A stretch of 26,234 nt of DNA from JANNRA01 sp031401035 (GTDB lineage: Bacteria; Desulfobacterota; Binatia; HRBIN30; CADEER01): the NCBI GenBank assembly GCA_031401035.1, contig JANNRA010000137.1, forward strand, positions 1-26,234, given 5' to 3'. The notes beneath the pieces were generated by a model. That model did no database searches. It was not told the DNA's origin and saw only the letters and a list, made by a program, of their open reading frames with translations. This document shows, one piece after another, positions 7,097 to 13,603 of this stretch. The number at the start of each line of letters is the position of its first letter. Positions within the stretch are counted from its first letter, which is position 1. The position numbers were made by a program, and so were the translations under genes.

Positions 7097-8422
7097 TCAC
7101 TGACATGTGACCCGCAGTCCCGAGGCGATGTCGCCGAGCGTCGACCCGAAGAAGTTGACCGCGCCCACCGCCACCATGCCGGTGGTGGTGCTGGCGTCGA
7201 GCGCGCTGCAGGCGATCTCGCTGCCGTCGAGGCTGTTTACAGCCGGCGCCAGCGGCACGGTGGCGCCCGGCGAGAAGTTCGCATCGACGACCGCGCTCGA
7301 GGCGCGCTGCGTCGAGAACGGCACGCAGGAGTTGCCGACGTTGATCCTGATGTCGGTGCCGTCGCAGGGCGGCGCATTTTCCACCACCAGTCTCGCGCCG
7401 AGGTTGCACTGCAGCTCGCCGGCGGCGCTGGGTCCGTGCGCGGCCGTGTTGAGGCAGCTGTACTGGCAGGTGTTCTTCTGCGCCGCTGCGACCGGGTTGG
7501 GGCCGTTGCAGGCGCCGTTCGACGGCAGGCAGGCGGCGTCCGAGGTGCAGGCCGCCTCGGTACCGAGCGAGCAGAAACCGACGCAGGCCGAACTCTGCAC
7601 ATTGGCGGCGCCGCCGCAGGCGGTCGCCGCGATGGCGGCGCAACTATCGTTGCTGATGCAGGTGCCCCCCAGGCCGTCCGAGGTGACGTTGATGCCGAGC
7701 GGCGGACCGCCCGCGCACGTGCGCATGCCGTCGGCGCAGGGCGCCCCCGGCGTGATGCAGATGAAGCCGATCGACGGCAGGTTGATCGGTGTCAGCGCGG
7801 TGATCTCGCAACTGGCGCTACCGCCGCCCGGAACGGCTGAGAACTTCACCGAACCGCTCAGGTCGGCGGTGAGAGCCACCGGCAGGGCGGCGATGTACAG
7901 GAACAGTTGGCTGTCGCTGGGCGGGGACGTATCGAGCGCGCAGACGTGTTCGAGGATCGGCGCCGGGGTCGCTGTCGGCACCGGCGTACTGGTCGGGATC
8001 GGCGTATTGGTCGAGACCGGCGTATTGGTGAAGGTCGGCGGCGGCGGGACGGTGTTGGTCGGCGTCGCTGGTGGCCGGGTGGCGGTGGCGGTCGCCGGCG
8101 GCGGCGCCGTGGCGGTGCGCGTCGGCACCGGCGTGAAGACCATCGGGCAGGTGCTGGCGTCGAGGAACGACTGCAGGCAGGCATCGACGTCGTTCGGCTC
8201 GACGGTACCGTCGCCGTCCTGATCCGCCGCGGCGCAGGCCGGCCCCGGCAGGCCGGAGCCGAGGTTCACGCACGCCTGCACGTCGGCGATGCTGACGCGG
8301 CCGTCGCCGTTGCAGTCGCCGACACAGACAGCGGCGGCGCGGCGCGGCATGCCGAGGCACAGCGCCGTCGCCAGAGCGGCGGCGGACAGGAGCGGAAGTC
8401 GCCAGGGGGAAAAGCTGGTCAT
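7097..8422 (-). CDS. Secreted protein: N-terminal dockerin, Thr/Pro linker, Cys-rich C-terminal domain
   Basis: A 441-residue protein. The ATG at 8422 has GAGG 8 bases upstream; the ATG at 8428 would be only 2 bases from it. Residues 1-31 are a signal peptide. Residues 33-90 form a type-I dockerin pair: DCNGDGRVSIAD and DQDGDGTVEPND, each a calcium-binding half, with Cys residues added. Residues about 93-156 are a Thr/Pro/Ala linker. Residues 160-441 are a Cys-rich domain closely related to the C-terminal half of the protein at 2232-3911 (shared GTEAACTSDAACLPSNG, NTAAHGPSAAG, STTTGMVAVGA, final Cys-Gln). Dockerins bind cohesin domains, and the gene 23 bases upstream encodes a lipoprotein with two cohesin-like domains, so this protein is the obvious candidate cargo. 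The function of the Cys-rich domain is unknown. An open frame extends upstream to 9160 but lies inside the neighbouring gene and is not used. Confidence 0.87.
   Translation of the reverse strand: MTSFSPWRLPLLSAAALATALCLGMPRRAAAVCVGDCNGDGRVSIADVQACVNLGSGLPGPACAAADQDGDGTVEPNDVDACLQSFLDASTCPMVFTPVPTRTATAPPPATATATRPPATPTNTVPPPPTFTNTPVSTNTPIPTSTPVPTATPAPILEHVCALDTSPPSDSQLFLYIAALPVALTADLSGSVKFSAVPGGGSASCEITALTPINLPSIGFICITPGAPCADGMRTCAGGPPLGINVTSDGLGGTCISNDSCAAIAATACGGAANVQSSACVGFCSLGTEAACTSDAACLPSNGACNGPNPVAAAQKNTCQYSCLNTAAHGPSAAGELQCNLGARLVVENAPPCDGTDIRINVGNSCVPFSTQRASSAVVDANFSPGATVPLAPAVNSLDGSEIACSALDASTTTGMVAVGAVNFFGSTLGDIASGLRVTCQ
7976..8047 (-). repeat. Degenerate 18-bp coding repeat in the dockerin-protein linker
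   Basis: Imperfect 18-base units on the plus strand (such as GGCGTATTGGTCGAGACC) recur three to four times and encode the T-N-T-P part of the linker. Their base pattern (GTATTGGT with spaced GC-rich bases) matches the longer array in the neighbouring cohesin lipoprotein gene. Confidence 0.55.
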
Positions 8423-8445
8423 ACGCATATCCTCGTTCGTCCCCG

Positions 8446-10464
8446 TCACGGAACCGGGATCATTCCGGGCGGGCTGGAGAGTCCAACCGGCTGGGCCGCC
8501 GGGCTGGCCGCCTCGGCACCCTGCGCCAGCGCGATGGCGCCGCCGCCGCTCAGGACGACGAAGCGGCAGGCGAAGACCGGCGTCGCCTCGTCGTCCGGTA
8601 GGGCGGTATTGGTGGTCAGGCCGACGACGCCGACACGCACGCCGGCGAGGCCGCCGGCCTCCGGCAGCGCGGCGGCGACGAGCGTCTTGCCGAGCGCCGC
8701 GATGTCGGGATCGAGGCTGCAGTCGGGCGCGCCGCCGGCGCCGCTGGCCGCGCGCAGGCGGTCGGCGGGGAAGCGAATGTCGGTGGCGACGGCGGCAATG
8801 GCGAGTTCGCGGCTCGACAGGGCGCCGGTGACCGCGACGGTATCGCCGACCGCCGCGGTGGTGCCCGTGACCAGGCCCAACGTCGCGGCGGCGGCGGCGA
8901 CGTCGACGCGCCCGTCCGTCCCGCCGACCGCAATCGGTTGCGCCTGCTGGCCGGCGGCTTCCGGGGCGTTGAGCAGCGCCGTGCTGCCGCTCGCATCGGC
9001 GGCGACCGTGAAGCGGCAGGTGAAGATGGGGCCGCTCGAGATCATCTCGTTGTTGTCCAGGCCGATCAGGCCGACGCGGAGAACCTGGCGCCCGGCGCCG
9101 GCGGCCGCGACGCGCGAGACGACCTCCTTGACCCCGGCGAGGCGCGCGTCGACGGTGCACGCCCCCGTGCCGGCTTCGACGGAGAGGATGTCGGCGTCGA
9201 ATTCGATGTCGGTCGACACCGCGGCGATCGCCGCCCCACCGCTTGTCAACGTCACGGGGACGTCGACCGGGAACCCGGCGGTCGCCGCGACGACGCCGAG
9301 ATCCACCTGCGGCACCGCCAGGGTGGCGGTGGCCGTGAACGTCGCCGTCGGCGGTGCCGGGGTGGCGCTCGGCGCCAGCGTCGCGGTGGCGCTCGGGGCG
9401 ACGGTGTTGGTGGCGATCGCGGTCGCGGTGGCCACTGCCGTGTTGGTCGGCATGGTCGTCGCGGTGGCGACGGCGGTGTTGGTAGGCACCGCCGTGTTGG
9501 TCGGCACCGCCGTGTTGGTGGGCGCCGCCGTATTGGTGGGCGCCGCCGTATTGGTAAGAGTCGGCGCGGCCGTGTCGGTGCGGGTCGGCGCGCCGGTGTT
9601 GGTCGGCACACCGGTACTGGTCGCCGTGCGCGTCGCCGCGGGGGTGTTGGTACGCGTCGGCGGCAGCGGCGCCGTCGCGGTCGCCGTGGGCGGCGGTGCG
9701 GTGGCGGTCAGCGTCGGCGGCGCGGTGTCGGTGGCGGAAGGCCGCGGCGTCGGCTGACCGGTGGCGGCGGCGAGGGCGGCGCGGACGTTGGGGTCGCTCG
9801 CCGCGGCGACCACGGCGGCGGCGTTGACGACCGCGGCGGTATCGCCGAACACTTCATTGTCCGAGGCGGCGACGGCCTCGTCGATCGAGCGCAACTCGCC
9901 GGCGTCGAGCGCGCACAGGGTGGTGCGGCCGGCCTTGATCTCGTCGAGCACCAGGCGCACGGTCGCCTCGCTCTCGAAGCTGACGTCGACGCGATCGGCG
10001 GCGACGAACGCGCGCGTCAGCGAGCCGTCGCGGCCGACCTCCATGACGAAGCGGCAGGTGCCGGGATCGGTGCCGGTCGGCATGCGCAGACCGTACTGCC
10101 CATCGGCGCCGGTGGTCGTCTCGGTGACGATCTCGCCGCCGACGATGCGACCGTCGCGGATGTCGCTCGCATCGATGCGCCGCAGCCGCACCGTCACGCC
10201 GGCACCGACCGGACGCACGCTGGCGGCCTGCAACGCGTCCACCGGGGCGACCGCCAGGGCGGCCAGCCGGGTGACGGTGGAGGAGAACGTCGAGGGGCCG
10301 GCGGCCACCTGGCCGTTCGGCATCGAGACCAGCCCGGTGAGCACCGGCCCGTTATTCTCGGTCGGCACGCCGACCGACACCGACGCCTCGCCGCCGCATC
10401 CGGCAACGAGCCACAGCATCGCGGCGGCGCCCACCCAGGCGCGGCGCGTCACAAGGCGCGTCAT
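8446..10464 (-). CDS. Scaffoldin-like lipoprotein with two cohesin-like domains on a Thr-rich stalk
   Basis: A 672-residue protein. AAGGGGG lies 8 bases before the ATG at 10464, favouring it over in-frame TTG and GTG codons just upstream. Residues 1-23 are a lipoprotein signal (AMLWLVAGC, Cys23). Residues about 40-235 are a globular region with a GxVxMPNGQ start and a TGADGQYGLRMPTG stretch typical of carboxypeptidase-regulatory-like beta-sandwiches. Residues about 238-383 are a long Thr/Ala/Pro/Asn stalk (TNTAAP, TNTAVP units). Residues 387-522 and 527-663 are two cohesin-like domains: VDVPVTLTSGG, a strand of the form STDIEFDADILSVE or ATDIRFPADRLRA, then RVGLIGLDNNEMISSG and CRFTV or CRFVV. 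Each carries a Cys pair (436/483 and 582/633) that probably forms a disulfide. By cohesin biology it should tether dockerin proteins to the membrane. Dockerin-bearing genes lie immediately downstream and two genes upstream. Cohesin identity rests on pattern, not on a profile search. Confidence 0.8.
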   Translation of the reverse strand: MTRLVTRRAWVGAAAMLWLVAGCGGEASVSVGVPTENNGPVLTGLVSMPNGQVAAGPSTFSSTVTRLAALAVAPVDALQAASVRPVGAGVTVRLRRIDASDIRDGRIVGGEIVTETTTGADGQYGLRMPTGTDPGTCRFVMEVGRDGSLTRAFVAADRVDVSFESEATVRLVLDEIKAGRTTLCALDAGELRSIDEAVAASDNEVFGDTAAVVNAAAVVAAASDPNVRAALAAATGQPTPRPSATDTAPPTLTATAPPPTATATAPLPPTRTNTPAATRTATSTGVPTNTGAPTRTDTAAPTLTNTAAPTNTAAPTNTAVPTNTAVPTNTAVATATTMPTNTAVATATAIATNTVAPSATATLAPSATPAPPTATFTATATLAVPQVDLGVVAATAGFPVDVPVTLTSGGAAIAAVSTDIEFDADILSVEAGTGACTVDARLAGVKEVVSRVAAAGAGRQVLRVGLIGLDNNEMISSGPIFTCRFTVAADASGSTALLNAPEAAGQQAQPIAVGGTDGRVDVAAAAATLGLVTGTTAAVGDTVAVTGALSSRELAIAAVATDIRFPADRLRAASGAGGAPDCSLDPDIAALGKTLVAAALPEAGGLAGVRVGVVGLTTNTALPDDEATPVFACRFVVLSGGGAIALAQGAEAASPAAQPVGLSSPPGMIPVP
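9473..9562 (-). repeat. 18-bp tandem repeats encoding the TNTA(V/A)P stalk
   Basis: Five consecutive 18-base units start at 9473, 9491, 9509, 9527 and 9545 on the plus strand (GCCGTGTTGGTCGGCACC and close variants); the last is degenerate. They code in frame for six-residue stalk units. Being in frame, copy-number change would lengthen or shorten the stalk without breaking the gene. Confidence 0.8.
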
Positions 10465-10539
10465 CACCAAATCCCCCTTCGCGGAATCCCGTACTGCTTC
10501 CTCACCACAGCCCCCGATACAAAGGCAAGCAGAAAGGAC

Positions 10540-11181
10540 TTACTTGGCCGCCGGCGCCGCCGGCGGCGCCGGCGCCGGGGTGCGGTTCTCGACCTCGTCC
10601 ATCTCGGCCTGCGAGGCGCCTGTAAATTGACCGGTCAGCAGCAACGCGAACCAGGCCTGTGCCTGCAGGGACAGGGGCGTATCGGTGGCGCCGAACCAGC
10701 GCACGCGCATATCGGCGCTGGTCTGCGTCTTGTCCGTCTTCCAGCTCGGGTACGTCGCATCGGTCCCGTCCTGCGGCCCGAGGCGCTTGAGGAGCAACGC
10801 CGTGACGTCCTCGTCCTTGTTGTTGCCGAAGTACACGATCACGCCCCACAGCTTCTTCTTCCAGAAGCGCAACTCGACCGTCACCGGCTCCTTGAGACCG
10901 GGAAACTGCTGTTGCTCGAGTTCGAGGCGGTGGACGAACGGAAGGCCGAGCGGCGTCGCGCCGAGGTTCTTCCCATCGGGAATATCGACCGCCTTGGGCA
11001 GGCGCTTCTTGACTTCCTCCCAGCGCGTACCCCAGGGAATGCCGGCGTAGCCCGTGAACTCCTCGATGACCACCGGCTTGACGGCGGCCGCCGGCGCGTC
11101 GGCCAACGGGGCGTCAGCACGGACGACGCCGGGGATCAGGGTGAAGACGACGGCGCAGACTGAGACGATGACTCGCTTCAT
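10540..11181 (-). CDS. Small secreted protein of unknown function within the cohesin/dockerin cluster
   Basis: A 213-residue protein starting at the ATG at 11181, with a strong ribosome site GAGGAG 4 bases upstream; the frame continues upstream to 11229 but without a better start. Residues 1-22 are a signal peptide (MKRVIVSVCAVVFTLIPGVVRA). The mature part contains GYAGIPWGTRWEEVKKRLPKA, a pattern seen in short periplasmic proteins of deltaproteobacteria where a WGxxxEEVKKxx turn opens an alpha/beta domain, then VELRFWKKKLWGVIVYFGN. The C-terminus is an Ala/Pro tail. There is no membrane anchor, no Cys in the mature part and no dockerin. It lies 44 bases after the beta-helix dockerin gene and 75 bases before the cohesin lipoprotein gene on the same strand. 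It may be a folding, export or assembly helper; that is inference from position only. Confidence 0.8.
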   Translation of the reverse strand: MKRVIVSVCAVVFTLIPGVVRADAPLADAPAAAVKPVVIEEFTGYAGIPWGTRWEEVKKRLPKAVDIPDGKNLGATPLGLPFVHRLELEQQQFPGLKEPVTVELRFWKKKLWGVIVYFGNNKDEDVTALLLKRLGPQDGTDATYPSWKTDKTQTSADMRVRWFGATDTPLSLQAQAWFALLLTGQFTGASQAEMDEVENRTPAPAPPAAPAAK

Positions 11182-11225
11182 GGAACTCCTCACGGATCGG
11201 GTTATGTGCGCCCGCGGCAGGCCGC

Positions 11226-13514
11226 TCACGGCGCGCCCAGCAGACGCAGGATGGAAGAGAGGTCGGCGGCGGTGACGTGGCCGTCGCCGTTGGCGTCGGC
11301 GCCCGGTCCGCCGGCAAAGGCGCCGCCGCTGACGGTGCCGATCGAGTCGCCGTCGCCGTCGAACACCTCACTGATCAGGAAGCCGGCATCGTCGAGCGCC
11401 AGCACGAAGTCGCCGTTGGCATCGCCGGGAATCGGCGCCTCGACCTGGCAGCCCGCCGAGCAGCCGTCGCCGTCGAGCTGATTGCCGTCGTCGCAGGTCT
11501 CGGGTGGATCGATGACCTCGTTGCCGCAGGCCGGGCACGGGCGGACGCTGTCGGAAATGATCAACGCCGCGGCCGGCACGACGCTGCCGAGCACCAGCGG
11601 CGCGGGATCGCCGGCGTAGATCAACTCGTTGCGGCCGCCGTTGTTCTCCGTCGCCCGCATGCTGCCGAGCACGGCGGTCGCGTCGCGGCCGGTGATGCGG
11701 TTGCGGCCCTGCGGGCCGCGGCTGCTCAGCACCCCGGTGCCGCCGGCCGGGCACATCGGCGAATCGAGGCCGCAGACGGTGACCAGGCAGCCCTCGACGT
11801 CGATGCGGCCGCCCGGCTGGGCGACGCCGTCGGTCGACAGGGTGTCGCTGAGGGTCACCTCGCCCTGCGAGACGATTGCAATCGCCCCGCCGCTGGCGGT
11901 GGTCGAGCTGGCGATGGCGCCGCGGCGCACGTCGACGCCGCCGGTGGCGGCGAGGCCGATCTCGCCGCCGAGGCCGAAGCCGCGCGCGTCGAGCAGGGCA
12001 TTGGCGACGACGCGCTGTCCGGCATCGACGGCGATGACACCGCCGGCGCCGCTCGGGCTGCCGCCGGCGACCACCAATGGACCGTCGATCAGCGCCGGGC
12101 CGTCGTCGACGACGACGCTGACCGTGCCGCCGCGGCCGCCGCCGAGCGCGCCGCCGGCGCGCACGCTGCCAGTCGCGGCGATGCGCACCGCGTCGCCGCC
12201 GAGCAACTCGATCGCACCGCCGCTGCCGCCGTTGACGCCGCCGGCGGCCGCGAGGCCCCCCTCGACGACTACCGCACGGGCGCCGGCGACGGTGCCGCCG
12301 GTCTCCAGGCAGATCGAGCCGCCGGCGCCACCGGACAGGCCGCCGACGTCGATGCGCCCGCCAGCGGGCACTTGCACGCCGCCGGTGGCGCTGCTCGCGG
12401 TCACCTCGCCGCCGCCGCCGTCGCCGCCGGTGGCCAGCACGACGCCAGACAGGATGGCGTCGCCGTCGGCGTCGACCGCCACCGTGCCGCCGTTGCTCTG
12501 ATCGCCGGCCGACGAGGCGTCGAGGCTGCCGCGAATCTCGATCGCACCGAGGTGGTTCGACAGCTCGATCTCGCCGCCGTCGCCGTCCGGCCCGCCGCCC
12601 TCGACGGTCAGTTCTCCTGCCGCCCGCGTGCCGAGGATCGGGCCGCTGGCGGTGACGGCAATGCAGCCGCCGGAGCCGCCGCCGACGTCCTCGCCGCCGG
12701 TCTTGCCGATCGCGCTGATGACCCCGTCCAGCGTCACCCGGCCGGACGCGACGCCGTCGCCGACCGCCGCCAGGTCGACCGTGCCGCCGAAGCCGCCGGC
12801 GAGCGTCGCGTCGGCGCGCAGGATGCCGCTCGCCGCCAGCACCAGGTCGCCGGCGCCGCCGCCGGCGCCGCTCTCGATGTCGATGCTGCCGCCGTCGCCG
12901 CCGGCGGCGTCGAGCAACGCACTGACCGTCAGCGAGCCGGTCACCGTGACGGTGATGTCGCCGCCGAGTGATTCGGTGCCGCCGAGCGTCCGCACCTGGC
13001 CGGCCAGGGTGGCGCTGCGGGCAAACAGATTGATCGTGCCGCCGACGTCGCCCAGCGCCAGGGCGCGGGCGTCGACGGCGACCGGGCCACTGACCGTCAG
13101 GTCACCAGTGGCGGTGACGGCAATGGTGCCGCCGGGGGCGCCGTTGGCGTCGAGCGCCGCGCTGCTGCCGCCGGCGGCGAGGCTGACGTCGCCGGCGTTG
13201 ATGGTGATCGTGCCGCCGCTGATGGCGCCGCTGCCGCGGGCGCGAATGAAGCCACCGTTGGCCACCGTGAGGCGTCCGGCGCTGATCGTCATGGTGCCGC
13301 CGCCGACGTCGAGGGCGCCGCCGGCGACGACGCGCAACTCGCGCCCACCGAGGTCGATGAGGGAACCGGTCGTGACCGGGACGGGCGTACTGACCACGCA
13401 CGGATCCGCTGCGGCCGCGCACAGATCGCTCGCCACGGTCGCCAGCAGGCGCGCCGGCGCCAGAACTACGCAGAAAAGCATGGCGGCCCCCATGCCCGTG
13501 GTGTGGCCTCGCAT
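11226..13514 (-). CDS. Secreted beta-helix-like protein with Myxococcus-type Cys-rich repeat and C-terminal dockerin
   Basis: A 762-residue protein; GGGGG precedes the ATG at 13514 by 3 bases. After a signal peptide (MLFCVVLAPARLLA core), residues about 50-640 consist of short Gly-rich repeats such as GGTITINAG, GGTIAVTATGDLTVSG and GGSIDIESG, about 20-30 residues apart, the pattern of a right-handed parallel beta-helix like filamentous adhesins and passenger domains. Residues about 662-690 contain CGNEVIDPPETCDDGNQLDG followed by DGCSAGC, the Myxococcus Cys-rich (DUF4215-type) repeat. Residues 697-762 form a dockerin-like pair: DANGDFVLALDD and DANGDGHVTAAD. The first half has Phe where Gly is usual, and the spacer is longer than normal. 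No translocator or membrane anchor is present, so surface retention probably depends on the dockerin binding the cohesin lipoprotein two genes downstream. It appears to be the first gene of the five-gene cluster; no clear promoter was seen in the 89 bases after ptsP. Confidence 0.85.
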   Translation of the reverse strand: MRGHTTGMGAAMLFCVVLAPARLLATVASDLCAAAADPCVVSTPVPVTTGSLIDLGGRELRVVAGGALDVGGGTMTISAGRLTVANGGFIRARGSGAISGGTITINAGDVSLAAGGSSAALDANGAPGGTIAVTATGDLTVSGPVAVDARALALGDVGGTINLFARSATLAGQVRTLGGTESLGGDITVTVTGSLTVSALLDAAGGDGGSIDIESGAGGGAGDLVLAASGILRADATLAGGFGGTVDLAAVGDGVASGRVTLDGVISAIGKTGGEDVGGGSGGCIAVTASGPILGTRAAGELTVEGGGPDGDGGEIELSNHLGAIEIRGSLDASSAGDQSNGGTVAVDADGDAILSGVVLATGGDGGGGEVTASSATGGVQVPAGGRIDVGGLSGGAGGSICLETGGTVAGARAVVVEGGLAAAGGVNGGSGGAIELLGGDAVRIAATGSVRAGGALGGGRGGTVSVVVDDGPALIDGPLVVAGGSPSGAGGVIAVDAGQRVVANALLDARGFGLGGEIGLAATGGVDVRRGAIASSTTASGGAIAIVSQGEVTLSDTLSTDGVAQPGGRIDVEGCLVTVCGLDSPMCPAGGTGVLSSRGPQGRNRITGRDATAVLGSMRATENNGGRNELIYAGDPAPLVLGSVVPAAALIISDSVRPCPACGNEVIDPPETCDDGNQLDGDGCSAGCQVEAPIPGDANGDFVLALDDAGFLISEVFDGDGDSIGTVSGGAFAGGPGADANGDGHVTAADLSSILRLLGAP

Positions 13515-13603
13515 AAACCCCCGCAGAGAGTGGATACCCCCAGCGCTACCCAAGTCGCCACGCAGAGGCAAGGCGAAGAATGTGATCGCTCGCCCGGCGT
13601 TGG

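Noticed and set aside
8423..9160. Upstream extension of the dockerin-protein frame to 9160
   Set aside because: The extension lies inside the coding end of the cohesin lipoprotein and is Arg-rich; the ribosome site and signal peptide at 8422 fix the start.
9473..9562. Regular 18-bp repeats considered as a CRISPR or regulatory array
   Set aside because: Units are contiguous with no spacers and translate in frame into stalk repeats.
8938..11163. A 741-codon plus-strand open frame opposite the cohesin lipoprotein
   Set aside because: It consists of Arg/Gly runs from the complement of the Thr-rich stalk; the minus strand has a lipobox, ribosome site and domain repeats.
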